Source: DASVDE01 sp963740065
GTDB taxonomy: Bacteria; Actinomycetota; Thermoleophilia; Solirubrobacterales; 70-9
Reading direction: 5' to 3'
NCBI GenBank assembly: GCA_963740065.1
Contig: CAVUCS010000001.1
Span: 62,001 to 126,000 of the forward strand
DNA: 64,000 bases
Part shown: piece after piece, positions 1 to 8,800 of the stretch
Layout: each line of letters begins with the position of its first letter
How positions within the stretch are numbered: position 1 is the first letter of the stretch
The notes under the pieces: model-generated
Databases searched by the model: none
What the model was told of the DNA's origin: nothing
Seen by the model: the letters and a program-made list of their open reading frames with translations, nothing else
Program-made: the position numbers and the translations under genes

Positions 1-2249
1 CTTCGGCGTGGGCGAGGGTCACCAACGAGCGAAAGCCCGGGATCCCCGGGTATTCAGGGAGTGCGCGCGCCAGCAGCGGCGCCAGCTCTGCCATCCGCCC
101 TTGTTGCCAGCGGATGCTGCAGAGCTGGCTGACGTAGGGGAGGAGGGCGTCGGGCTGGGCGCTGTGGTTGGCGCCCTCGACCGCCCGCTGGGAACGAGCC
201 TCGGCTTCCTCGAGCTGCCCGTGCAGCGACAGATGCAGCGACTCCGACCATTCGCACAGCCAGCGGGCAGTGGCGTCGCCGATCCGGTCGGCGATCCGAT
301 CCTGCTCGCGCAGCGAGCGCTCCGCGGCCTCGACCTCGCAGATCTCCAATTGCGCCACGGCCTGCCAGTGGAGGGCGTGGAACAACTCGAGCGGCTCATC
401 CAGCTCGCCACCGATCTCGATGCTCTCGGCCGCCATCGCGATCCGCTCGTCGGCGTTGTCGGGGTCCCAGAGGGCGATCAGGCAACGGACCAGCACCTGG
501 GCGAGGACGCGGCGGTCGCCGGACTTGCGCGCAGCGACGAGAGCGCTCTCGGCCAGCCAGCGACGGCGGTCGACCTGGTCGGTGAAGGTCAGCTCCAGCG
601 CGAGCTGGGCGACCACCAGGGCCGACTCGGGACCGTTTCCGTCGAGCCGTTCTCCGGCGCGCCGCAGCATCGCGGCGCGCTCGCGGTCGAATCCGCCTAT
701 CTGGGAGACGAAGCCGCGGTGGTTGGCGAGCGCCGCCGCGACCAGCCGATCGACCTCGCCGAGGCGGTCGGCCATGCGCGCCGCTCTGAGCAGACATTCG
801 CGCGAGCGCTCCTGGTTGGTGTAGCGGAGCGCGACACCGAGGCCGATCAGCAGGTCGCAGCGCTCGATCCCCTCCGCATCCCCGGCGCCCTCGCCGCGCA
901 GCTCCAGCGCCTCCTCGAACCAGCTTGCCGCGACCTCGTGGTCGGAGCCATGCAAGGCGAGGCGGCCCGCCGCCTCGCACCAGGTCGCGGCCCGCTCGCG
1001 ATCCGCCGGCTCGGCCAGCCGCCAGTGATGGGCGAGCTCGCCGGCGACTCGCTCGCCGGTGACGCCTGTTTCCAGCGCCTCCGCGGCGCGGCGGTGCAAG
1101 GCGCCCCGCCGCGCGGGATCGAGCTCGTCGTAGAGGCAGTGGGCGACGATCGCGTGGCTGAAGGCCCAGCCGCCGCCGGCCCGGTCGGCGGTGAGGAGGC
1201 CGGCCCGGGCCGGCCCCGCAAGCGACGCGGAGACCTCGGCGGGCGGGAGGTCGAGGATCGCGGCGACCAGGGCGGGGTCGAACTCGCGCCCGCATACGGC
1301 CGCCGCTTCCAAGCACTCGTAGGCGCCCGGGCCAAGGGCGCGAGCGCGGGTAGCGATCAGCATCCGCAGCGAGGGCGGTGCGTTCAGCCGGGCCGCCTCG
1401 CCGCTGAGCCCACCCTCGCCCATCGCGCGCAGCAGCTCGCAGGCGAACAGAGCGTTGCCGCCGCTCTCCCGTGCCACTTCCTCCGCGATCCGGTCGAGTT
1501 CGGCGTCCGGCTCGCTCAACGCCAGCGCCGCGGCCACGTCGCGCAGCGCCGGCGCGCCGAGCCCGGCCAAGCCGCAGGTGCCGCGCGCCGGGGGCCGAGC
1601 GCAGATCGGCGATCGCCGTCGCCCGCTCACCGCCCGGCTCGACCTCGGTCGGCCGGTAGGTAACGAGCAGCAGCATGCGAAGCGGCGTCGCGGTGCGCGC
1701 CAGGTGGTTGATCAGGGCCAGGGTGGAGGCGCCGCAGGCATGCAGATCGTCGATCGCCAGCAGCACCGGACGCTCGCCGGCGAGCCGCTCGAACAGCGTC
1801 ACCGTCGCCGCGAAGAGCTTGCCGCGGTCGTCGCTGAGGCTCCACTGGTGTGTCTCGCCGGACGGAGCGTCGGCCATCAGCCTGCCCAGTGGCGAGCGGC
1901 GCGCGTCGTCGAGCAGCCCCGGCGCCCACCGGTCGAGCTCCCGCAGGGCGGCGGCGAACGGCGCATAGGGCGTCTCCGCGATGTCGTCGCCGTTGCCGTA
2001 GAGGACGAGGCCGCCGCTGCCGCGAACGGTCGCGGCCGCCTCGGCGACCAGGCGGCTCTTACCCGCCCCGGGTTCGCCCGCGATCAGCACCGTTTCGCGG
2101 CCGCCGGCCTCGACCCGCGACCAGGCGCCGGCGATCTCCTCCAGCTCGGAGTCGCGGCCGACGATCGGCCACGGTCGCTCGCGGGCACTGCGTAGTGGCG
2201 CCGGCAGCGGCGCCGGCGAGCTGCCTGCGGTCTCGGTGGGTTCGCTCAC
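1..2249 (-). CDS. LuxR/MalT-type regulatory AAA ATPase, frameshifted, C-terminus beyond window
   Basis: The N-terminus starts at the ATG at 2249 and carries a 'VGRDSELEEI' motif, a Walker A loop (GEPGAGKS, about residues 57-64) and a Walker B-like 'LLAIDDLHA'. This is the layout of large STAND/AAA ATPases fused to a LuxR HTH or a cyclase domain. After about residue 225 (near base 1570) the frame breaks and coding resumes one base over as 'GLGAPALRDVAAALAL', then runs open as Leu/Ala/Arg-rich, TPR-like helices to base 1. One surplus base in a GGCCGGG run explains the break. The output domain lies off the window, so HTH regulator versus cyclase cannot be decided. Likely a cytoplasmic signal-responsive regulator. 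Confidence 0.75.
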
Positions 2250-2321
2250 GACGTGTTGGTCCGAAGTTCCGTTCCACGGAAGCTATCGGCCTTGTCCGAG
2301 CCGTAGGCGATGCCGCGCCGC

Positions 2322-2684
2322 TTAGGACTGGTTCAGTTCCACGGCGGCGCGGATCAGGGCCTGCAGCGCCTCTCCGTCGATCTCCTCGCCCTCGTGGAAG
2401 TCGATCGCGCGCCTGGTGTTGCCTTCGAGGCTGGAGTTGAAGAGGCCTGAGGGGTCCTCCAGCGAGGCGCCCTTGGCGAAGGTCATCTTCACGACTCTCT
2501 TATAGGTCTCGCCGGTGCAGATCATTCCGTCGTGGTACCAGACCGGAACGCCCCTCCATCTCCACTCCTCGACCACTTCGGGGTCGGCCTGCTTGATCAG
2601 GTCTCGGATTCGAGTCAGCGTTTCGCCGCGCCAGTCGCCCAGCTCCTCGATTCGGGCATCTATTAGTTGAGAGGGAGAGTCCAA
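2322..2684 (-). CDS. DUF1801 (YdhG-like) domain protein
   Basis: This 120-residue protein matches the DUF1801 family. It has an early 'RIRDLIKQADPEVVEEWRW' helix, a central 'GVPVWYHDGMICTGETYK' strand region and the family's 'KMTFAKGASL' segment, and it ends 'ALIRAAVELNQS'. The length is normal for a complete single-domain member. Family members are small cytoplasmic proteins related to iron-chaperone/frataxin-like folds, and the function is not established. It stands alone between the AAA ATPase and the TetR cluster, all on the minus strand, with 31 bases to the next upstream gene. Confidence 0.8.
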   Translation of the reverse strand: MDSPSQLIDARIEELGDWRGETLTRIRDLIKQADPEVVEEWRWRGVPVWYHDGMICTGETYKRVVKMTFAKGASLEDPSGLFNSSLEGNTRRAIDFHEGEEIDGEALQALIRAAVELNQS

Positions 2685-2715
2685 TTCTGAACCGATGGTT
2701 GCGCCGGCCAGCGTA

Positions 2716-3375
2716 CTAGGGCCGCAGCAGCAGCTGGGTCAGTTCGGGCCCCAGGAAGAGGAGCGTGTTCGCTCTTCCTCCCAGCAGGCGGGCGGCGACG
2801 AGGGAGAGGGCGGCGTCGATCAGGCGCTCGTCCATTCCCTTCGGCAGGGCGGCGCCGGGGCGCCGGGGGCGGCCGGCTCGCAGCCGGTCGGCCAGTCTCG
2901 CGATCAGCTCGCGGCGCGCGGAGCGCAGCGTTTCCACTCCGGGCGGCGGCTCGCCGCTGAGCAACCGGGCGAAGTCGGGGTTGTCCGCTGCCCAGGTGAG
3001 CGCGGCGTCGACGCCTCTCGAGAGCCGCCGCGGCCAGTCGCCCTCGGCGGCGCAGCCCGCGGCGATCGCCTTGCACAGCTCCTCGCTCGCCCCCGCGTAA
3101 GCCGCGCTCAAGCAGTCCCAGACGTCGGAGAACTGCTCGTAGAGGGTTCGTTTCGAGACCCCCGCCCGGTCGGCGATTGCCTGCGTCGTCGCCCGCGAGT
3201 AGCCGCGCTCGACCAGGACCTCGGCGCTCGCCGCCAGCAGGCGCGCCCGCTGGTTCTTGACCACCGCCTCGGGCGGGATGCCGTGGCGCCCGGTCGGCAG
3301 CTGGTTGGGCTTGCGCCGCTTGGCGCCCCCGCCCGGCTTGCGCGCGGTTCCAGATGACCCGGCGCGGCCGCTCAT
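2716..3375 (-). CDS. TetR-family regulator A
   Basis: The product is 219 residues. The N-terminal HTH is canonical TetR ('TTQAIADRAGVSKRTLYEQF', with the Trp of 'FSDVWDCLSAAY' following), preceded by a basic 'AKRRKPNQLPTGRHGIP' arm. The effector domain is divergent. The start at 3375 is chosen because its ATG overlaps the stop of the upstream TetR gene as ATGA, indicating translational coupling; a longer reading frame into that gene is not credible. It probably acts with regulator B as a pair. The ligand is unknown. Confidence 0.85.
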   Translation of the reverse strand: MSGRAGSSGTARKPGGGAKRRKPNQLPTGRHGIPPEAVVKNQRARLLAASAEVLVERGYSRATTQAIADRAGVSKRTLYEQFSDVWDCLSAAYAGASEELCKAIAAGCAAEGDWPRRLSRGVDAALTWAADNPDFARLLSGEPPPGVETLRSARRELIARLADRLRAGRPRRPGAALPKGMDERLIDAALSLVAARLLGGRANTLLFLGPELTQLLLRP

Positions 3376-4088
3376 CTTCCTGCGCGCTGCTCCCGCTTGG
3401 CGACGGCGCGAGCAACCTCCAGCTCGGCCTCCGCCGCCTCCTCGCCGAAGTAGGAGCCGACCGCGAGATGCATCAGCTCCGGCAGCGCCGTCCAAACTCG
3501 CTCGGGTCTGCCTTCCGCCAGCGCCCCGCAGACGCCGGCCTCGACGCCGCCGACGATGAACATGCTCGTCACCTCGGGAGGCGCGTCGCCGGCCGGGATC
3601 TCGCTGCGCACGGAGTCGACGGCCTCGGCCAGGCGCTCCATCGCCGCCTCGCGCGCCTCCAGCGCCGCCCCGCCGACGATCTGCACCTCGAGGAAGAGCG
3701 CCCGCGCGATCGCCGGCTGCTCGTTGACGAAGCGGAACAACTCGACCAGGGCGGCCCGCAGCCCCTCCCGCCAGCCGCTCTCCTCCTTCGCCGCCGCTTT
3801 GCGCAGAATCGCCGCGACCCGCTCAATCCAGGTCTCGTAGGCGACCGCGAAGCACTCCTCTTTGTTGGCGAACTGCTTGTAGAACTGGATCGTGTGCCCG
3901 CCGCAGCGGTCGAGCACCTCCTGCACGGTCGCGTCGCGGAAGCCGACCTCCCCGGCGAGGAGGAGCATCTCCTCCATCAGCCTCTCGCGCACCAGCTCGG
4001 TCCTCGCCTCGGCGACGGCGGCCGAGAGCGGGAGGGGGGCGGCCGCCTCATCGGCCGGTGCGGACGCTTCTCGTGGCATGTGGCTCAA
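3372..4088 (-). CDS. TetR-family regulator B
   Basis: This 238-residue protein has a TetR-like N-terminal HTH ('FRDATVQEVLDRCGGHTIQFYKQF', then 'NKEECFAVAYE'). The HTH is unusual in having CGGHTIQFY where most TetRs have VSxxTxY. The C-terminal all-helical domain would bind a ligand and dimerise. It starts at the ATG at 4088 and is coupled by ATGA to regulator A downstream. It is divergent from regulators C and D, with a 15-bp dyad in the 128-base intergenic region that could be its operator. Confidence 0.85.
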   Translation of the reverse strand: MSHMPREASAPADEAAAPLPLSAAVAEARTELVRERLMEEMLLLAGEVGFRDATVQEVLDRCGGHTIQFYKQFANKEECFAVAYETWIERVAAILRKAAAKEESGWREGLRAALVELFRFVNEQPAIARALFLEVQIVGGAALEAREAAMERLAEAVDSVRSEIPAGDAPPEVTSMFIVGGVEAGVCGALAEGRPERVWTALPELMHLAVGSYFGEEAAEAELEVARAVAKREQRAGR

Positions 4089-4117
4089 CTCCTTTCAGCC
4101 GGGTGCCGGGGTGCGCT

Positions 4118-4132
4118 GTATAGAAACTATAC
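4118..4132. promoter_or_regulatory. GTATAG-AAA-CTATAC dyad between divergent TetR genes
   Basis: A perfect inverted repeat with 6-bp arms and a 3-base centre lies 29 bases upstream of the minus-strand TetR start and 84 bases upstream of the plus-strand start. TetR proteins commonly bind such dyads in divergent promoters and repress both directions. The binding partner is inferred. Confidence 0.5.
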
Positions 4133-4216
4133 CTTTTTCGCAAGAGATTGGGGCTTTTATTACGGAGACGCCAAACTCCCTCGAAAGAGGGCAAATCCTG
4201 CTCTATCCTCGGCTCT

Positions 4217-4891
4217 ATGCAGTACCTGTCGCGACGTCTCGCTAAGGAGTCCAAGCGCTCGCGAAAGGACTCCGCCGAGGGTGCGCTCATGGCCGCCCGC
4301 CAGCGCGTGCGCCTGCTCGACGCGACCGAGCGCCTCGTCGCCGAGCTCGGCTTCCCCGCCACCACGATCGAGCGCATCTCCAAGGAGGCGCGCGTCTCCA
4401 CCGCCAGCTTCTACGACCACTTCGCCGACAAGGAGGAGTGCTTCCTGGCGGCCTTCGACCGCGCCGTCGAGGACGCCCGCGCCCGGCTCGCCGAGGCGGT
4501 CCCGGCCGAGGCGCCCTGGCCGGACCAGATCCGCGAGGGGCTGCGGACGCTGCTCGCGCTCGTCGCCGAGCACCCCAACCGGGCCCGGGTGTGCCTGGTC
4601 GAGGCCCCGGTCGACGGCCCGGCCCTGCGCGCCCGCTACGAGGAGATGCTCGACGGCGCCGCCCCGAAGCTGCGCGCGGGGCGCGCCTTCGACCCCAGCG
4701 CCGTCGCCCTCGCCGAGAGCCTCGAGGAGGCGACGATCGGCGGCATCGCCTTCCTGCTTCAGCAGCGGTTGCAGGCCGGCGGCAGCGAGGGGGTGGGGGA
4801 GATGCTGCCCCAGCTGCTGGACATCGCGCTCTCCCCCTATCTCGGCCCGCGCGAGGCGCTCGGCCTCGCCGGCGCCGCGCGGGGAGGCTGA
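4217..4891 (+). CDS. TetR-family regulator C
   Basis: This 224-residue TetR regulator has the HTH 'PATTIERISKEARVSTASFY' followed by 'DHFADKEECFLAAFD'. The chosen start is the ATG at 4217 ('MQYLSRRLAKESKR'); an internal ATG at 4289 is possible and would remove a basic extension. The effector domain contains 'NRARVCLVEAPVDGPALRARYEEM', typical of large actinobacterial TetR groups. It ends one base before regulator D starts (TGAGATG), so C and D form a two-gene unit divergent from A and B. Confidence 0.85.
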   Translation: MQYLSRRLAKESKRSRKDSAEGALMAARQRVRLLDATERLVAELGFPATTIERISKEARVSTASFYDHFADKEECFLAAFDRAVEDARARLAEAVPAEAPWPDQIREGLRTLLALVAEHPNRARVCLVEAPVDGPALRARYEEMLDGAAPKLRAGRAFDPSAVALAESLEEATIGGIAFLLQQRLQAGGSEGVGEMLPQLLDIALSPYLGPREALGLAGAARGG

Positions 4892-4892
4892 G

Positions 4893-5618
4893 ATGGCCGC
4901 GACCGAGGACGATTTCGAGGCCGGCCTGGTCCGCCTGCCGCCCGGCCGCCACGGCTTCTCCCGTGAGTTCGTCGCCCGCAGCCAGCGCGAGCGCCTGCTC
5001 AACGCCGTGGTCGAGGTCGTCGCCGAGCACGGCTACAACGGGGCGACGATCGCCAAGATCGTCACCGACGCCTCGGTCTCCCGGCGCGCCTTCTACGAAC
5101 ACTTCTCGGGCAAGGAGGAGTGCTTCGCGGCGGCCTACGAGGTCGTCTCCGCCCACCTGCGCGACTCGATGCTCGCCGCCGCCGAGCCTTATAGAGAGTG
5201 GCCCGACCGGCTGCGGGCCGAGCTCGCCACCCTGCTGCGCGCCTTCGCCGCCGACCCCGCCCTCGCCCGCTTCTGGCTGATCGAGCCGCTCGCCGCGGGC
5301 GGCGAGATCGCCGACCTCTACCGCGCCTCGATGCGCGCCCTCGCCGCGATCCTGCGCCCCGAGCCCGCCGACGAGCCGCCCCCCGGCTCCACCGCCCACG
5401 CCCGCGAGCAGGCCCTGGTCGGCGGCCTCACCACCCTCATAGTCCGCCGCCTCAACACCGGCGAGCCCGCAGCCCTGCCCGACCTGCTCCCCGACCTTCT
5501 CGAGCTGGTCCTCACGCCCTACCTCGGCCGCGACGAGGCCCGCCGCCTCGCCGCCGATGAGCAGCCTCCCGCTTCGCAAGAAGCGACCTCCTCGCGGCTC
5601 CCGGAAACACGGATCTGA
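4893..5618 (+). CDS. TetR-family regulator D
   Basis: This 241-residue protein has a TetR HTH ('GATIAKIVTDASVSRRAFYEHF', 'GKEECFAAAYE'). The segment 'RLPPGRHGFSREFVARSQRERLL' ahead of the HTH closely resembles the same region of regulator A, which suggests that A and D arose by duplication. It starts one base after the stop of regulator C. The C-terminal tail (ADEQPPASQEATSSRLPE) is probably unstructured. The target is unknown, and no enzyme or transporter gene sits in the cluster. Confidence 0.85.
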   Translation: MAATEDDFEAGLVRLPPGRHGFSREFVARSQRERLLNAVVEVVAEHGYNGATIAKIVTDASVSRRAFYEHFSGKEECFAAAYEVVSAHLRDSMLAAAEPYREWPDRLRAELATLLRAFAADPALARFWLIEPLAAGGEIADLYRASMRALAAILRPEPADEPPPGSTAHAREQALVGGLTTLIVRRLNTGEPAALPDLLPDLLELVLTPYLGRDEARRLAADEQPPASQEATSSRLPETRI

Positions 5619-5715
5619 GCGATCCCGCTCCGCTTCTCACGGGACCGAAAGGCCCCGCGATTCGCTCTGCGCCGCCAGAATCAAGTCTCTTAACATTTTT
5701 CTCAGAAACAAAGAC

Positions 5716-5744
5716 TTGCATTTAGAGAACGCATCTCTTATGCT
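5716..5744 (+). promoter_or_regulatory. Sigma-70-type promoter with an internal dyad
   Basis: TTGCAT (5716-5721) and TATGCT (5739-5744) are separated by exactly 17 bases, a good housekeeping promoter. The spacer holds AGAGA (5724-5728) and TCTCT (5734-5738) as an inverted repeat, a position where a bound repressor would block polymerase. It would transcribe the leader and the large surface-protein genes. The upstream stretch from 5619 holds no gene. Confidence 0.55.
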
Positions 5745-5777
5745 CCTTTCCGTCCGCTGGAGATAGCGGGCAAGTCA

Positions 5778-5861
5778 CACCACAGGGAAAAGACCTCAGG
5801 CCCGTAGGGAACGGGCCGGGGAATCACCACAGGGACAAGGGACACCGCCTCAGGGAGAGGC
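5778..5861 (+). promoter_or_regulatory. Duplicated structured leader element (possible novel riboswitch-like RNA)
   Basis: Between the predicted promoter and the GTG at 5883 an 11-base motif, CACCACAGGGA, occurs twice (5778-5788 and 5825-5835). Each copy is followed by a hairpin whose loop is AGGGA: GGCCCGT-AGGGA-ACGGGCC (5799-5817) and GCCTC-AGGGA-GAGGC (5847-5861). The stems differ in sequence while loops and single-stranded parts match, which is the pattern expected of conserved RNA structure. AAGGAG follows at 5874-5879. It superficially recalls the CACAGGGCAAACC start of c-di-GMP-I riboswitches, but the rest of that fold is not visible. Confidence 0.5.
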
Positions 5862-5882
5862 AGGCCCCCGAACAAGGAGAGA

Positions 5883-8800
5883 GTGTTGAGAGCACAGGCG
5901 CAAGGCACGTCGTCCGCCGCCAATTCCGACGGTTCCGCTGCGCGCGGTTCCGTCTTCGGCCGCGTCCGCAACGCCACCCGTGCGTCCTCTCCCAACTCTA
6001 ACGGGAGTGGTGCGCCCTCGCATCGACGCGCACGCCTTAGCCTCCTCGCTCTGGCGATCGCCGCCCTCGCCCTGCTCGCCCTCGCGCCGCTCACGCAGGC
6101 CAAGCAGATCACCGGCTACATCGGCACCGACGCCGCCACCCGCGACTTCGGCGGCGGCCGCCACGCCGGTGAGTTCGACACAGCCCCCGCGCCATCGCCG
6201 TCAACAACACGGGCAACGGCCCGGCGAGCGCGGGCGACATCTACGCCGTCGAACGACAACAACAACCGCATCCAGCGCTTCGACAGAAAAGGCAGATTCG
6301 TCAGCCTTTGGGGCAAGGATGTGATCGCCTCCTCGGTCGATGAGGCGCAGCGCCTCATCGTCGAGGCGAGCAGCGGCACCTACCTGCTCACGGTCGACGG
6401 AGTCACCAGCCCCCCAATCCCCTTCGATGCAGATGTCGACCAGCTTGACGACATCATTGGCGCCCTCTCCTCGGTCGGCGGCGCCGGCAATGTCCTCGTT
6501 TCCCGCTCCACCGACTTCGGTGGTTTTGCGGAGCCCCCGCAGCCCATGTACAATCTCGCTTCTCAGAACGCCCTGGCCGCGACGGACCTGCCACAGATCA
6601 CCGTCGACGCCGGCCAGCTCGACCGGCACGGCTGAGAATCACCACCGTCACCGACGGCAACCTCGACGACCTCCAGCACCGGCACCGGCTTCGAGGTCTG
6701 CGCAATCGCCAACGAGTGCAAGGTCGGCGTCGCCTCGGGCGGGGGATGGCCACGATGGGCGGCAACGGCACGTTCGACAACCCGCAAGGGGTAGCCGTCG
6801 ACCAGGACTCCGGCAACGTCTACGTCTCCGATCGCGACAACCGCCGCGTCAGCGTCTACGACGGCGCCGGCAACTTCATCCGCTCCTTCGGCTGGAACGT
6901 GGTCAACAGCGGCCCTGACGACAGAGCGGAGTTCCAGAGAGTCACCGTCGATGCAACTGGCGGGACCTTCGACACTCTCCTTTGGCGCCGTCCTACCGAC
7001 CCACTCAACCCAATCATTTCAATGTCTCCGCCGCCACGATCCAGTCAAGACTTGAGGCTCTCGGCGGTATCGGCGCCGGCAACGTCAAGGTCTCCGGCCC
7101 CGACGGGGGTCCCTGGGTCGTGCGCTTCGTCGGCACGCTCAAAAACGTCAACCAGCCGCTGCTCGGCACCGTCAATATCGACCTCAGCGGCGACAACCCC
7201 AACATCGCGGGAACCGGTCCGACCGTAGCCGCCACCGAGGTCGTTGCCGGCGCGCAGGCCACCAACTACGAGATCTGCGACGGCTCGGTCGACGTCTGCC
7301 AGGCCGGCTCGGGCGGCGCCGGCGCCGGGCGCTACGGCACCGGCTCCACCAGCGGGACCTTCGGCATCGCCGTCTCCCAGCCCGACGGGAACACTTCCAC
7401 CGGCACGATCTTCCTCGCCGACACCGGCAACCGCCGCGTCAACACCTACAGCCTCGACGGCACCGCCTTCTCTTCTTTCGGCTCCTCCTCGAACTTCGGC
7501 TCGACCCAGCCACGCAAGATCGCCGTCGACTCCAGAGGCATCGTCTACGCCTCCGACTCCAGCAACAGCGGCGAGATCGACCGCTACGACAGCCAGGGTG
7601 TCAATGGCCCGGTCGGGTTCCTCGCTTCAATTCCCTCGCCGCCCCTGCCCTCGGGCTCCACCACCTCGACCTCACTCGCGATCGACCCCGACTCCGACGG
7701 CGTCGGCGCCGATGAGGACGTCCTCTACGCGATGCGCGACATCGGCTCCGGCACCCTGGAGATCCAGCAGTACGGGCCGGTCAACGACCCGGGCCTCACC
7801 GCCGCCCCGACGGTCACTGACGCCACTCACGGCAGCGGCGCAAGCTTCGCCGGCGGCGGTGGTGGCACCGTCAAGGGCCTCGCCGTCGAGGAGGCGAGCG
7901 GCAGGCTGTTCGTTGCCTCGTCCGCCACAATTGGCGCTTTCGCCAACGACGCTCTCAACGACGTCGACCGCCTCTACGTCCTCGACGACCCGCTGCCCAA
8001 TCCGGGAGTGGTCCTGAGCCCGGTCTCGACCAAGACCGACACCACCGCCACCTTCTCGGCCAGCGTCGACCCCAAGGGCGCCGCGATCGGATGCTCGTTC
8101 GAGTATTCGACCGATCCCAGCTTCGCCGCCGATACCTCCGTCCCGGTCCCCGGATGCAATTCGTTCAAACCCGGTGGCGGCTTCCAACCGGCCAGACTAA
8201 CCACCACGAGCCTCGACCCCAACACCGCCTACTTCGTCCGCTTGCGCGTCTCCCGTGTCTTCGACGCGAACGCACCGATCGTCACCTCGCTGATCGTCGC
8301 CTTCAGAACCGATTCGGTGCCCCCCGTAGTGACCGACACCGGCGCGGGACAGGTCACCGACGTCTCCGCCCGCTTCGTCGGCACCATCGACCCGCGCAAC
8401 TCCACCACCGGTTACCACTTCGAGTACGGGACCACCCCGGATCTCGGCTCTTCGACCGCCTCTGTAGACATCGGCGGCGGCACCAGACCGATCACCGTCT
8501 CCAAGGTCGTTGCCGGCCTCGCGCCAAACACCCCCTACTTCTTCCGCGTCGTCGCCACCAACGAATTCGGGACCACAAACGGCACCACTAAGAGATTCCA
8601 TACCCGCGTGGGGCCGCCGCCTGCCATCGACCCGGGCAACTGCTCCAACCAGGGGATCCGGGGGGCACAGGGCGCCACCTTCATGGCCGAATGCCGCGCT
8701 TACGAGATGGTCAGCCCGATCGATAAGAACCAGGGCACGGTCATCGGCGGCAGTCAAAGCACCGCGACCTATGGCTTTGACGGCAAAATAGCCGCCTTCT

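Noticed and set aside
8..1663. Long plus-strand open frame of 551 codons
   Set aside because: It is antisense to the AAA ATPase gene, whose minus-strand reading is rich in sensible helices; the plus frame has the Arg/Gly/Pro composition of a GC-rich shadow.
5763..5870. c-di-GMP-I (GEMM) riboswitch
   Set aside because: CACAGGG-x-AA and GGGAC recall it, but the GNRA-capped P1b helix and the second helix are not present; kept as an unclassified leader.
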